DNA from: Azotosporobacter soli
GTDB taxonomy: Bacteria; Bacillota; Negativicutes; SG130
Reading direction: 5' to 3'
Length of the DNA stretch: 64,000 nucleotides
Assembly (NCBI RefSeq): GCF_030542965.1
Contig: NZ_JAUAOA010000001.1
Coordinates: 62,001-126,000, forward strand
In this document: in pieces, positions 42,635 through 51,558 of the stretch
Numbering within the stretch: the stretch's first letter is position 1
Layout: the number at the start of each line of letters is the position of its first letter
Notes under the pieces: model-generated
Databases searched by the model: none
Seen by the model: only the letters and a program-made list of their open reading frames with translations
Told to the model about the DNA's origin: nothing
Translations under genes and position numbers: made by a program

Positions 42635-42807
42635 CAACAGCATTCTCCAGCATCACGCAGGCAAGACATTTGAACGAACCAAAGTTTCATTAATTTACAC
42701 TCTTATCGCATTTATTTGCTTTGTTGCGCATTTTTGTAAGCGCACTTCGTGAAAAAAGCGTATAATAAGTTCATTCGCAAACAACAAGACTGGGAGTGAT
42801 GATTTAC

Positions 42808-43767
42808 ATGGACAAACTGAACTCATTTATTGCACGAATCACAAAACTCTTTCCCGTTTGGGTCATTCTCTTCGCCGCTGTGGCGTTTTTTTCGCCCGAC
42901 CCGTTCAAGCCGCTTGGCAAATACGTGCCCTATTTACTCGGCCTGATCATGCTCGGCATGGGTCTTACGATGAGTTTGGAAGACTTCAAACTGGTTCTTA
43001 CCCGGCCGAAAGATGTTCTGTACGGCGTCGTACTGCGCTGCCTGATCATGCCAGGCGTCGCCTTTTCCATCGCCAAACTGCTTGATTTACCGCCTTCACT
43101 GGCCGCCGGTCTGATTCTGGTCGGAGCCTGCCCAAGCGGCACCGCTTCCAATGTGATGACTTTCATCGCCAAAGGCGACACCGCGCTATCGGTGACTGTC
43201 TCCAGCATCAACACGATTCTCGCGCCGCTTCTCACGCCGTACATCTTCCTCTTTTTTGCCGGTACGCTGATTCCGATTGATGCGGGCGCGTTGTTGTTCG
43301 ACATCTTAAAGATCGTCCTCTTCCCGATCAGCATCGGCATTTTGCTGCGCATGTTTGCCGGGCAATTGGTCGAGCGCATCGCGCAATTGATTCCGTTCGT
43401 TTCCGTCGTCTCGATCATCGCGATCATTGCCATCGTCGTCGGTCTCAGCGCCGCCAAACTGGCAACGGTCGCGGGCATTGCTTTTGCCGCTGTGGCGCTG
43501 CATAACGGTCTTGGCCTTACTCTCGGCTATAGCACGTCACGCTTCGTCGGAATCAATCACCGCAAAGCCAAAGCGATTTGCTTTGAGATCGGCATGGAAA
43601 ATTCCGGTTTGGCGGTCGCGCTGGCGATCGCCCATCTCGATCCGATCGCCGCGATTCCCGGCGCCATCTTCAGCGTTTGGCACAATTTCACCGGTTCCCT
43701 GTTAGCCGGTTACTGGGGAGCGCGCGACGGAAACGAAGCGCCCCGCTTAAAGAACCGCGCCGGTTAA
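42808..43767 (+). CDS. Bile acid:sodium symporter (BASS/PanS) family transporter
   Basis: 319 residues from ATG 42808; ATG 42799 is also in frame and closer to GGGAG. Ten membrane helices. Family motifs are LGLIMLGMGLTMSLEDF, LILVGACPSGTASNVMTFIAKGD and ICFEIGMENSGLAVALAIAH, the last with the Na+-site Glu/Asn. Related proteins move pantothenate, pyruvate, ketopantoate or branched-chain keto acids, as well as bile acids. Substrate unknown; its position by the citrate cluster is only suggestive. Confidence 0.92.
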   Translation: MDKLNSFIARITKLFPVWVILFAAVAFFSPDPFKPLGKYVPYLLGLIMLGMGLTMSLEDFKLVLTRPKDVLYGVVLRCLIMPGVAFSIAKLLDLPPSLAAGLILVGACPSGTASNVMTFIAKGDTALSVTVSSINTILAPLLTPYIFLFFAGTLIPIDAGALLFDILKIVLFPISIGILLRMFAGQLVERIAQLIPFVSVVSIIAIIAIVVGLSAAKLATVAGIAFAAVALHNGLGLTLGYSTSRFVGINHRKAKAICFEIGMENSGLAVALAIAHLDPIAAIPGAIFSVWHNFTGSLLAGYWGARDGNEAPRLKNRAG

Positions 43768-43793
43768 GTTAACGCTTACCTCTCCTCAACTAA

Positions 43794-43854
43794 ATAAGAA
43801 GGGGCTGTTGTAAAACGAGATTATGCTCTCATTTTGCAACAGCCCCTTCTTATG
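43794..43854. terminator. Bidirectional terminator
   Basis: ATAAGAAGGGGCTGTTG pairs with CAACAGCCCCTTCTTAT, with a 20-base inner region that also pairs. Confidence 0.9.
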
Positions 43855-43862
43855 CCTTGCAG

Positions 43863-45068
43863 TTAACCTGCATCCGAAACAGCTTCCTTGACCTGTTTTT
43901 TCGCCATATGCTTTAGCAGCACAAAAATCCCCACCAGAATCAGCAAGCTCCCGGTAAAGAAAAATACCGGCCGGATGCCAAACGCCGAACTGATCAGTCC
44001 GCCAATCAACGGCCCGGTCATCGAGCCGAACTGGTTGGCGGTCGTCGTAAGGCCAAAAATCCGGCCTTGAAATCCGGCGTCGCTCGACGTGACCGCGAGC
44101 GTATTGATTGCCGGATAGACGCCGACGACAAAGAGACCGAAGAAAAATTGCAGCAGCGCAAAGCGATACAAATCCGGCGCAAAATATTGTCCTACGTTAA
44201 AGAGTCCCGCACCGATAAAGCCGATTGTCAAAATGCGAAAAAAACCTTTCGCCTGCCCCAGCCTGCCCCACGTCGGCGCGGCGATCGCCCCTGCAATGCC
44301 CGCCAGACTGTAGATAATCCCCGCCGCCAGCGCCGCGCCTTCCATTTGTCCCTGCAGTTGCGCGACATAGAGGGTAATCAGCGGTTGAATCGCCATCGTT
44401 GCCATCTGGACAACGAACATCAGCGCCAGCATTTCCATCAAGCGCGCATTGCCGAACGCCGTTTTAAAATCTTCCCGTATCGTAGTGCTCGGCGCAACCT
44501 CTTTCTCCGGCGGCTCGACGACAAAATGACGTACCGCCAGCGTACCAAGCGAAATTACCAGCGCGGCAATGACGAACGAAGCGCGCATGCCGAAAAGATG
44601 CGACAATACGCCGCCTGCCAATGGGCCGATGATCGTGCCGATCAACAATGTCGTTTGCATCAAACCGAGACTGGACCCCAACTTCACCGACGGAACCGAC
44701 GTCGCAACGATTGCGAGCGATGCCGGGACAAAACCGTTGGCAACCCCTTGCAGGATTCTGACGCCCAGAAGCTGCAGCGGACTTTGCACAAACGCGCCTA
44801 AAAAATAAACCGCCGCCAGACTAAAGCCGGCGCGCAGCACCATGCGTCGTTTGCCGCTCTTGTCGGCTTGTCGTCCCCAATAGGGCGCCAATAAAGCCGC
44901 AACTAAAAATGTCGCCGAGAAAATAACGCCCGACCAAAGATTCACATTCTTCTCGTCAACCCCAATATCAAGCAAATACAGCGGCAAAAAAGGAATTACC
45001 ATCGTATAACTTGAAGCGGACAGCATCGAACCCAGCGCCAGCGCCCAAAGATTTCGCCGCCAATTCAT
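43863..45068 (-). CDS. MFS multidrug efflux transporter (DHA1 type)
   Basis: 401 residues from ATG 45068, with GGGGAGG seven bases upstream; a longer reading adds a non-conserved leader. Twelve membrane helices. Motif A is seen as APYWGRQADKSGKRRMVLRAGF, and motif C as LIGTIIGPLAGGVLSHLFG, the antiporter signature of helix 5. An exporter of small hydrophobic compounds; substrate unknown. The last residues KHMAKKQVKEAVSDAG are charged and cytoplasmic. Confidence 0.9.
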   Translation of the reverse strand: MNWRRNLWALALGSMLSASSYTMVIPFLPLYLLDIGVDEKNVNLWSGVIFSATFLVAALLAPYWGRQADKSGKRRMVLRAGFSLAAVYFLGAFVQSPLQLLGVRILQGVANGFVPASLAIVATSVPSVKLGSSLGLMQTTLLIGTIIGPLAGGVLSHLFGMRASFVIAALVISLGTLAVRHFVVEPPEKEVAPSTTIREDFKTAFGNARLMEMLALMFVVQMATMAIQPLITLYVAQLQGQMEGAALAAGIIYSLAGIAGAIAAPTWGRLGQAKGFFRILTIGFIGAGLFNVGQYFAPDLYRFALLQFFFGLFVVGVYPAINTLAVTSSDAGFQGRIFGLTTTANQFGSMTGPLIGGLISSAFGIRPVFFFTGSLLILVGIFVLLKHMAKKQVKEAVSDAG

Positions 45069-45350
45069 AAACATGCCTCCCCATTCTTCCCTTGCTTCCC
45101 CCACCGACGCGTTTGCAGCGCGATTGATCCGGCGCGGATTATAAAAACAGTTTCTGCGTAATAGATGTATCGTAACAAACTTACGCAAAGCGATGCAACT
45201 GCGACCTGTCGCCATATTTACGGCTACGGCACGTCAAGACCGCCTCTGGCTTCATTAGAAAGCTTTCCCAGAAACTTACAAGCTTATTAACGTTTTTTTG
45301 CTACAGCCCTTGCTAACAATTTCAAGCACAATTTTTTTCTAAGCAATAGC
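45069..45350. other. Gene-free region upstream of the MFS exporter
   Basis: No gene is evident in the roughly 340 bases between 45069 and 45411. On the minus strand TATAAT (near 45140) can serve the MFS gene. GCGTAA and TTACGC around 45156-45185 form an inverted repeat, and AAGCTT occurs twice near 45260-45290. I see no recognised RNA family. Confidence 0.45.
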
Positions 45351-45400
45351 AAAAATAAAAAGAGCAAGGCTTTTCATTTTGCAGGCCTTGATCTTTTCAC
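45351..45400 (-). terminator. Terminator of the CheY-like regulator gene
   Basis: CAAGGC and GCCTTG with a 12-base loop; on the minus strand TTTTTATTTTT follows. Confidence 0.82.
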
Positions 45401-45411
45401 TGTTGCTCATT

Positions 45412-45978
45412 CTATTTTTTCGCTGCCGCATAATCCTGATCCAATTCCGCTTGCGTAACCAAAACATTAGAGAGCGGTCCGATTTTCATACAAGTTTGCG
45501 GACAGAAGAAACTGACCATGTCGATGGAGTCGACCTCGACCATTTTAGCATCGCAAACGTGGCATTTCGCGCTCCATTCTCCCGAAACTTCACGCGGCAA
45601 GTCCAAAATCCGACGCAAAACCTTGTCAAACGTTTCCGAGCGGTAGGGTTTCACGATGAATGCATCGATGCCTAGACGGACAATTTCTTTAATCACATCT
45701 TCCGAATTCGTGCCGCTGCACATGATGATCTTGGCATCGGGCTGCGTCTTCTTCACTTCTTTCAATACCGCAATTCCGTCAATCCCGGTCATGATGATGT
45801 CCAATATAAACAGTTCGAAACGTGTCGTCTGCATTTGGACAACCGCCTCTTCACCGCTTGCAGCCTGTTTTATTTGTTGATTTTCAATGCCGGCCCGATT
45901 TAATTCTTTGCCGATCAATGTTCGCGAAAAGCCGGAATCATCAACCACCAACACCTTTATACCCGATTGCGTTTCCAC
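45412..45978 (-). CDS. CheY-like response regulator with Cys4 C-terminal extension
   Basis: 188 residues. The receiver domain (about 6-125) has acidic pair Asp13-Asp14 (VVDDSGFSR), phosphorylation site Asp60 (LFILDIIMTG), Ser88 (MCSGT) and Lys110 (IVKPY). The extra tail (130-188) contains Cys139-x2-Cys142 and Cys159-x3-Cys163 (KCHVCDAK ... FFCPQTC), a likely zinc or iron binding knuckle. It has no DNA-binding output. It lies downstream of a chemoreceptor gene in the same direction, so a chemotaxis or redox-adapted role is possible. The tail is uncommon for CheY. Confidence 0.88.
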   Translation of the reverse strand: METQSGIKVLVVDDSGFSRTLIGKELNRAGIENQQIKQAASGEEAVVQMQTTRFELFILDIIMTGIDGIAVLKEVKKTQPDAKIIMCSGTNSEDVIKEIVRLGIDAFIVKPYRSETFDKVLRRILDLPREVSGEWSAKCHVCDAKMVEVDSIDMVSFFCPQTCMKIGPLSNVLVTQAELDQDYAAAKK

Positions 45979-46052
45979 TTTAAATCACTCCTCTCTCGCA
46001 TAGTCAGTTTATCGTCTTCTCGCGAAACCTGCAATACGTCTTTTACAATATT

Positions 46053-46084
46053 GACCGCCTGCGCAAATGGTCGCACAGGCGGTC
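46053..46084. terminator. Hairpin after the chemoreceptor gene
   Basis: GACCGCCTG pairs with CAGGCGGTC. On the minus strand there is no T tract, so read-through into the CheY-like gene is possible. Confidence 0.5.
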
Positions 46085-46098
46085 TCCTATTTTTCAAA

Positions 46099-47814
46099 TC
46101 ACACCTGAAACTTGCTAACCTCCGTTCGCAAATCCATTGCCAGATGTGCCAACGCCTGGCTGGCAGCGGCAATTTCCTGCATTGAGGCCGATTGTTCTTC
46201 GGTCGCAGCCGATACGGTTTGCGCACCTTGCGCGCCGTGCTTGCTCAATTCGTCAATTTGGTTGACGGAGCCGACAATTTGCTGGCTGCCGCTCGCCATT
46301 TGCTCAATCGCACTCGACATATCCTGAATTTGTCCCGATACCTGCGTTACCAGTTTGGCAATTTCAGCAAACGCGACGCCGGATGCATTAACAGTTTGCG
46401 TGCCCAGTTTGACTTCCTGCGATCCGCTCTGCATTGCAACGACGGCTTTTTCGGTATCGATTTGCGTTTCGCCAATTAACGTCGCGATTTGCTTGGCTGC
46501 ACCTTCCGACTGTTCGGCCAGCTTACGCACTTCTTCCGCTACGACCGCAAAGCCGCGCCCCTGTTCCCCCGCGCGCGCCGCTTCAATCGCGGCATTGAGC
46601 GCGAGCAAATTGGTTTGTCCGGCAATGCCGGCTATCGTATCGACAATTTGGCCGATCTCTTTTGACCGTTCCCCCAGCTTGGCAACGATTTCAGCCGATG
46701 CGGCCACGGTTTGTTCGATCGAATTCATTTGTCGCACCGCTTTATCAGCCGATGCATTGCCGTCTGTCGCCTTCGTCGCAGCCAGCGAAGATTGCGTCGT
46801 TACCTCATGCGCATTGGCGGCAAGTTCCTCAATCCCGGCAGACATTTGCCGAATCACGACGGACGCATCGCCGGTCACGCGCAACTGTTCGGCCATTCCC
46901 TGCGCCACTTCGGCAATCGATCCGGCTACGTGCGTAGCGGCTTGCGCCGATTGATCGGCGCTTGCCGTCAACTCTTCCGAAGAAGCCGCCACCTGTTCGA
47001 CCGAACCGTCAATTTTCTTCATCAGAGCCTGCACCTTATTGCGCATCTCAATCAGCGAATCGGCCACTTTGCCAATCTCATCGGCCCGCATGAACGGGCG
47101 TGGCTTATTGCGAAAATCACCGCCCGCCAGTTCATCACAGACCGCGACCAACGCGGCGAGCGGCTGCGTGATGATTTTTGTTATGTACCAACCGCTGACG
47201 CCCAGGACGATAAACGCAATGAGCAGCGTTGCGACGCTAATTTGATTGGCCCTTGCAAACGCTCTTTGATTTTCTTCGTCCATCTTCTTGGACAGTTCCG
47301 TGTAATAATCGCTAAACTCACGCATTGCCTCGATGTACTCGGCCGCCGGTTTATCAACATTGGCGACATAGGCTGCATACGCTTCCGCATTCTTATTCTG
47401 CAGGGCCAAATCAATCACCTTGGCCCTGGCATCACGGTACTTTCCTCTGACATCGACCACCTTACCCAGCATAGCACGCGCCTTGGCATCGAGTGGCATT
47501 TTTTCGATTTCATCGAGATTGGCCGCCGCCCGTTTTGCGGTGTCGTCAATGATCCCCTTGAGCTCTTTGTTCTTATTTTCATCCGTCGTCAGCATTAATT
47601 CCATCGTCGCGCCATTCGCGCGCGCAATGTGCATCCGGTTTTCGTTCAAATCCTTTATCGGCAGCAAACGCTCTTTATAGAGAGTGTTGATCGTCGTATT
47701 CGACTCCTGCAGGTAATAATAACCGGAATAACCGATAACCCCTAATGCGATAAAAGCCAGCAAAAGTAAAACGCCTAATTTGTACATCACTTTCATGTCA
47801 TTAAAAAATTTCAT
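46099..47814 (-). CDS. Methyl-accepting chemotaxis protein under c-di-GMP riboswitch
   Basis: 571 residues from the second ATG at 47814 (GGAG nine bases upstream). Membrane helix about 10-30, a 4HB_MCP-type extracellular domain, a second helix about 188-212, HAMP, then a signalling coiled coil with the conserved tip [27 protein letters not shown]. No C-terminal pentapeptide. Similar in layout to the receptor at 1710. The 5' leader is a c-di-GMP-I riboswitch followed by a terminator, so cellular c-di-GMP tunes its amount. Confidence 0.95.
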   Translation of the reverse strand: MKFFNDMKVMYKLGVLLLLAFIALGVIGYSGYYYLQESNTTINTLYKERLLPIKDLNENRMHIARANGATMELMLTTDENKNKELKGIIDDTAKRAAANLDEIEKMPLDAKARAMLGKVVDVRGKYRDARAKVIDLALQNKNAEAYAAYVANVDKPAAEYIEAMREFSDYYTELSKKMDEENQRAFARANQISVATLLIAFIVLGVSGWYITKIITQPLAALVAVCDELAGGDFRNKPRPFMRADEIGKVADSLIEMRNKVQALMKKIDGSVEQVAASSEELTASADQSAQAATHVAGSIAEVAQGMAEQLRVTGDASVVIRQMSAGIEELAANAHEVTTQSSLAATKATDGNASADKAVRQMNSIEQTVAASAEIVAKLGERSKEIGQIVDTIAGIAGQTNLLALNAAIEAARAGEQGRGFAVVAEEVRKLAEQSEGAAKQIATLIGETQIDTEKAVVAMQSGSQEVKLGTQTVNASGVAFAEIAKLVTQVSGQIQDMSSAIEQMASGSQQIVGSVNQIDELSKHGAQGAQTVSAATEEQSASMQEIAAASQALAHLAMDLRTEVSKFQV

Positions 47815-47843
47815 TTGCATTGACTCCTTACTTTTTTGTATAT

Positions 47844-47892
47844 AAAAAGACTGCCAGGGACATCACCAATTGAGCGATGCAACCTGGCAGTC
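47844..47892 (-). terminator. Riboswitch expression platform (terminator hairpin)
   Basis: GACTGCCAGG pairs with CCTGGCAGTC, followed on the minus strand by five T residues. GACTGCCAGG also forms the 3' part of the aptamer, so aptamer and terminator compete. Confidence 0.85.
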
Positions 47893-47985
47893 ATGGATAT
47901 TGCTATCGTTAGACCCACGGCTTTGCGTCCTTATCTTTCGATAAGTTTGCCTCTTCAATTTCCGTTGTGCCAAAAGCGGCTCTCC
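47877..47985 (-). promoter_or_regulatory. Cyclic di-GMP-I (GEMM-I) riboswitch aptamer
   Basis: On the minus strand the order is GAGGCAAAC, a GAAA-tetraloop stem (TTATCGAAAGATAAG), the invariant GGACGCAAAGCC, GGGTCTA, then ATGACTGCCAGGTTGC. These are the landmark positions of the class I c-di-GMP aptamer, including the tetraloop and its receptor. It lies about 60 bases upstream of the chemoreceptor gene. Because the terminator shares the aptamer's 3' strand, ligand binding should favour read-through (inference). Confidence 0.95.
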
Positions 47986-48114
47986 CCCGCCTTCACACCT
48001 CCTTATTATACCACCAATCGACTTATTTCGCGCATAAAAACAAAAAAAGAGAGTAAGTTAACACTTCTTACAAAAAGTTAACTCGATCCCTTTTTTCACA
48101 ATTCTTATGCATTG

Positions 48115-48537
48115 TTATTTTTCGTGCTTCTGCTCTGCAAGCTGCAAAAACGCACCCAGCTTTTTATCGCAGACTAAAATATGCTCTTCCAGCCACTTTT
48201 TCATTACCATCAGCGCATCAAAGGAAAAGCCGCCTTTACCTTGCTGCGATTCCGCTAAAATCCGCTGCGCCTCGGTCATTAATATTTCATGCTCCCGTTT
48301 ATGTTCAGCAATCTCCGGATAATTATATTGCTGCATATAACCTTCCTCTTCCTGAAGGTGGTTTGCCGTATAGGCGACCAGCTCCGCCAAAGCGGCTTCG
48401 GTTATCTGCCGCTCCTTTTCAATATCTTCGCAGCGCAAAATGTTAACTACCAAGTCATTGGCCAGTTCGATGATCCTGTTATGCTGCTTATCCAGCACCG
48501 GCACCCCGATATGATAAACCACATCCCACTTCAACAT
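48115..48537 (-). CDS. Bacteriohemerythrin
   Basis: 140 residues from ATG 48537 with GGGGAGGC upstream. Diiron four-helix protein: PVLDKQHNRIIELAND, HLQEEEGYMQQYNYPEIAEHKREHEILM and KKWLEEHILVCDKKLGAFL carry the His and acidic ligands in the usual spacing. It binds O2 reversibly and may supply or sense oxygen. It is the second hemerythrin here (see 20637). Confidence 0.93.
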   Translation of the reverse strand: MLKWDVVYHIGVPVLDKQHNRIIELANDLVVNILRCEDIEKERQITEAALAELVAYTANHLQEEEGYMQQYNYPEIAEHKREHEILMTEAQRILAESQQGKGGFSFDALMVMKKWLEEHILVCDKKLGAFLQLAEQKHEK

Positions 48538-48898
48538 CAAAAACGCCTCCCCATTTTTCCTCGCAGAAACCGTTTTCCTCATCTTTTATCTATTCCGCAT
48601 ATGCGAAAGCAAAACCTGCCAACATTTTTCAAAACCACTGCACTGCATGCGTTATTTTTTTTGCAGTTTGACAAAGTCGATAGGCTTGAACAGGACAGCA
48701 ACATTCAGACTGCTGCCGGAATCTATTTACAATGGTTGGTGAGACTTTCTCTCCGCAATGTAGCACAAGTTGCAAAATCCGCAACAACGCTGAGGATAAA
48801 CGCTCTACTTTCGTCGACGGCGGCAAAGACGGCAGTACAGCGGGAATTAACCGCGAGTAATCCAAATCACCCTTATTTTTTTCATGAAATAAGTGAAG
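48538..48898. other. Gene-free region upstream of hemerythrin, possible degraded sequence
   Basis: A plus-strand frame over 48289-48948 stays open, but its first half is antisense to hemerythrin and its second half has no start or RBS. I see no confident gene; the sequence includes the hemerythrin promoter region. It could be a gene remnant. Confidence 0.35.
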
Positions 48899-48946
48899 AA
48901 AAACGAGCCCCTTTCGATCACTTGGGTCGAGAGAGGCTCGTTTTTT
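48899..48946. terminator. Terminator of the PTS EIIA gene
   Basis: AAAAACGAGCC pairs with GGCTCGTTTTT around a loop containing CCCTTTCGATCAC and TCGAGAGA. T-rich on both strands. Confidence 0.88.
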
Positions 48947-49005
48947 AATGAAAGAAATTGATTTTCGCTTCAAGTTTCCGGCAATGCCGTTTGCTCTGCA
49001 ATCCG

Positions 49006-49440
49006 CTAGCGCCAGTCTAAAATTTTTCTCACCTGTTCTTCGTTCTCGGCGCGGCATAAACGTTCCATTTGTCCGGGACAGGAAAGAAGCGTACCGATCT
49101 CGTCAATCTGGCTCAAATGTTCTGCTGTATCCTGCGCCGCCAGCGCTACGACTAATCGTACCGATTCGCTTGCTTCAAAACCGAATCGCACCGGCTTTTT
49201 TAGCGTAAGCACCCCTACGCCGTTTTTTTTAACCAGTTCCGGGTCGCGAAGATGCACTACCGCCAGCCATGGTGCAATGACCATGCAAACTTCTTCACCA
49301 TAATTTTGACTTACCGCATCGACATAGCGCGGCGTGACGCAGCCAGAATCGACCAACAGTCGCCCCGCTTCCTTTACCGCCTGACTTCGGTTCGCTGCTG
49401 CAACGCCGAGTTTCACAAGGCATTGGGATAATCTCTTCAT
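49006..49440 (-). CDS. Stand-alone PTS EIIA domain protein (fructose/ascorbate type)
   Basis: 144 residues. The PTS_EIIA_2 fold: AVKEAGRLLVDSGCVTPRYVDAVSQNYGEEVCMVIAPWLAVVHLRDPELVKKNGVGVLTLKKPVRFG. His63 in the APxxAxxHxR segment aligns with the phosphorylated His of UlaC-like EIIA proteins. No EIIB, EIIC or other sugar-PTS gene is next to it, so it may act in regulation or serve a distant permease. Terminators flank it on both sides. Confidence 0.83.
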   Translation of the reverse strand: MKRLSQCLVKLGVAAANRSQAVKEAGRLLVDSGCVTPRYVDAVSQNYGEEVCMVIAPWLAVVHLRDPELVKKNGVGVLTLKKPVRFGFEASESVRLVVALAAQDTAEHLSQIDEIGTLLSCPGQMERLCRAENEEQVRKILDWR

Positions 49441-49865
49441 ACTCTATTCCCCCCTTTATTTTCCCAGTGATAAAAGAAAGGCAGCGATCCTCTTGCCTGG
49501 GATCGCTGCTTTCTCAATCTTCCTACCTCATGGTGCGTTTACGGAAATAACTGGATGCGATATAATAACTATATGTATCTCTATATCGTTTTACTGCAAC
49601 GTCAGTAGGATTTGGCTCTAGCCCAGATACTTTTTATATTTTGCTCTGCCAATCGAGCCGCGTTTGTGCTGCATTTATTATTACTTCGCATGATGCACAC
49701 CCTCAGTCAACGAATCGCTTTGCTTGCCGGCGACGATTCGTTTTCCATTCATGCCTCACAGTGCTGCGTTAATTGCTCTCCATTTTAAAATGACCGATTC
49801 TTCTTGCCTTGTTTTCTAAAAAGGTATTTCCCCTCTCCTTTCTTTAAAAATCCCTTGCGCAAAAT
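49441..49865. other. Long gene-free AT-rich spacer
   Basis: No gene. Contains a bidirectional hairpin GCAGCGATCC/GGATCGCTGC near 49485-49511 with T-rich ends, and CGAATCG/CGATTCG near 49709-49731. Nothing else is recognised. Confidence 0.5.
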
Positions 49866-49912
49866 CTACTAATAGTAGGCTTTGACTTTATTTTAAACTA
49901 CTTTAAGTAGTT
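49866..49912. promoter_or_regulatory. Two palindromes upstream of an XRE regulator
   Basis: CTACTAATAGTAG (49866-49878) and AACTACTT-T-AAGTAGTT (49896-49912) share the CTACT half-site. TTGACT at 49882 lies between them as a possible -35. Likely autoregulatory operators. Confidence 0.65.
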
Positions 49913-49930
49913 CGTCAAGGAGTGATTTCT

Positions 49931-50266
49931 ATGTTTCAAAAAGAAATATTAGCGCAACGCTTAAAAGAAGAACGTCTTGCCCATAAACTGACCCAAGATC
50001 AAGTGGGGCAGCTGCTCGGCGTCGTCAAGCAAACCGTCGGCCATTGGGAAACCGGCCTGCGCCTGCCCACCATCGATAGCTTAGTCGCCATGGCCGACTA
50101 CTATAATGTATCGCTCGATTATCTTACCGGCCGAAAAAACGACCCTGCCCGCACCAAAATCAAAGCAGCATCCTCATTCAAGTATCCGCCGCTTGCCAAA
50201 GAACCTCGTTCCGTCGCAGAAAACTCAAATGCAAGTGAAGAGAAAAAGAAGGATCAACTTTATTAA
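49931..50266 (+). CDS. XRE family helix-turn-helix regulator
   Basis: 111 residues from ATG 49931, with AAGGAG eight bases upstream. DNA-binding region about 5-60: LAQRLKEERLAHKLTQDQVGQLLGVVKQTVGHWETGLRLPTIDSLVAMADYYNVSLDYLTGR, the phage-repressor-like type. The tail is polar and unstructured (EENSNASEEKKKD). It may be an autorepressor; palindromes with arms CTACT lie in its promoter. No nearby partner; it could be a transferred regulator. Confidence 0.85.
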   Translation: MFQKEILAQRLKEERLAHKLTQDQVGQLLGVVKQTVGHWETGLRLPTIDSLVAMADYYNVSLDYLTGRKNDPARTKIKAASSFKYPPLAKEPRSVAENSNASEEKKKDQLY

Positions 50267-50278
50267 CGACAACATACA

Positions 50279-50328
50279 AAAAGCCGCCCCCTTTGATCAC
50301 CTTGGTCGAGATGGGCGGCTTCTTGTAT
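50279..50328. terminator. Terminator of the XRE gene
   Basis: AAGCCGCCC pairs with GGGCGGCTT around a loop with GATCACCTTGGTCGAG. Confidence 0.85.
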
Positions 50329-50348
50329 TTATCCTCTTTCTTGCGAAT

Positions 50349-50897
50349 CTATTTAAGATTTTGCGCAAAAGCTTCCACTCTATTTAATCCGTCTGTTTTT
50401 AAAACGTCTTCTTTGTCATGTAATCCCGGCACGATGACTACGCCCCGGTCCTGCCAATTTTGAAATTGAGCAATTCGTTTATACGATGCAACAATACCGT
50501 CAAATAACGCTTCATCCGGTACGCCGCCGCTGACAAGCATTGCGCATTCTTTTATCTTGAGCGGTTTTTCCGCAATCAAATACGCATACATCTTATCAAT
50601 CGCCGCTTTCAGTTTGGCCGGAAAGGAAAACCAATACATCGGCGTGGCAATCACCAACATATCCGCTTCCTCAAGTAAAGGAGCCAGCGTATTAAAATCA
50701 TCGGGAATCGAACAGGCGCGTCCTTTGCTAAAGCACATTTTGCAGTCAATACAGCCTTTTATGTTCTTATCCGATGTTGTATAGATTGTCGTCTTATGTC
50801 CGGCCTGCTGCGCTCCGGAAATAAACGCATTCGTTAATTTCTCAGTGTTGCCGTTTTTCCTTGGGCTACCTGTTAGAATCAGTATATTTTTCGCCAC
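50349..50897 (-). CDS. Flavodoxin-like NAD(P)H-dependent oxidoreductase
   Basis: 182 residues. N-terminal [28 protein letters not shown] and the cysteine loop [25 protein letters not shown] are those of the iron-sulfur flavoprotein-like/NADPH-FMN reductase family, though no full FeS ligand set is evident. [19 protein letters not shown] is the FMN loop. It is divergent from the HxlR regulator at 51041, which is its likely controller. Confidence 0.88.
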   Translation of the reverse strand: MAKNILILTGSPRKNGNTEKLTNAFISGAQQAGHKTTIYTTSDKNIKGCIDCKMCFSKGRACSIPDDFNTLAPLLEEADMLVIATPMYWFSFPAKLKAAIDKMYAYLIAEKPLKIKECAMLVSGGVPDEALFDGIVASYKRIAQFQNWQDRGVVIVPGLHDKEDVLKTDGLNRVEAFAQNLK

Positions 50898-51040
50898 TGC
50901 TTCTCATCTCCTGTCTTTTGTTTTCATTTCCTGTGCACAGGATTCATGCTATAATACTATTCACTAATACACCCATTAGCAAGTATGCACTTATTTGTGC
51001 CATAGTTCCCTTTTATATACCAAGCAAAAGGAGCTTCACT

Positions 51041-51403
51041 ATGATTCGATTTTTAAATAATGAATATCACTGTCCGTTGGAATTAACCTTAAGCATCATC
51101 GGAGGCAAATGGAAAGCCTTGATTTTGTGGCATTTAGGCGAAAACACGCTGCGCTTTAGCGAATTAAGAAAGACTTTACCACAGATCACGCAAAAAATGT
51201 TGACGCAACAGCTGCGCGAATTAGAAGCGAACGGCTTAATCACGCGTTTCGTTTATACGCAAGTACCGCCCAAAGTCGAATATTCTCTTACCGACACAGG
51301 CAAAACATTGTTGCCTGTTTTAGCTTCGATTACCCAATGGGGTGTTGGCTATGCCAAAAATGCGGATCCAACTTGCGAAATTCCGCCCTGCCCGCACGAC
51401 TGA
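51041..51403 (+). CDS. HxlR family regulator
   Basis: 120 residues from ATG 51041 (AAAAGGAG). Cys11 in [82 protein letters not shown] matches the HxlR/HypR group, whose conserved N-terminal Cys can sense oxidants or electrophiles. It is divergent from the flavodoxin-like reductase over a 143-bp gap, a common pair in quinone/diamide response. Confidence 0.92.
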   Translation: MIRFLNNEYHCPLELTLSIIGGKWKALILWHLGENTLRFSELRKTLPQITQKMLTQQLRELEANGLITRFVYTQVPPKVEYSLTDTGKTLLPVLASITQWGVGYAKNADPTCEIPPCPHD

Positions 51404-51558
51404 ACGAAGAAGAGCACGCGTTGATCAGCAACCCAGATGTGCAACAACGCTTCAACTCGCCTCTTGTTTTTCGCACGCGAAACATTTTCCTTTTTATGGA
51501 ATATGACGTATAATGGAAATACGCATATCTGAAAATTTATCGCAAAGGAGTGTTTCGC

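Noticed and set aside
45156-45290. Possible degenerate c-di-GMP-I aptamer (ACGCAAAGC on the plus strand)
   Set aside because: The GAAA-capped stem and the 3' conserved block are missing and no plus-strand gene follows.
46711-47598. Plus-strand frame of 295 residues opposite the second chemoreceptor
   Set aside because: Same kind of antisense shadow; no RBS and no motif.
48289-48948. Plus-strand open frame of 219 residues
   Set aside because: The first half is antisense to hemerythrin and the rest lacks a start, RBS or known motif.
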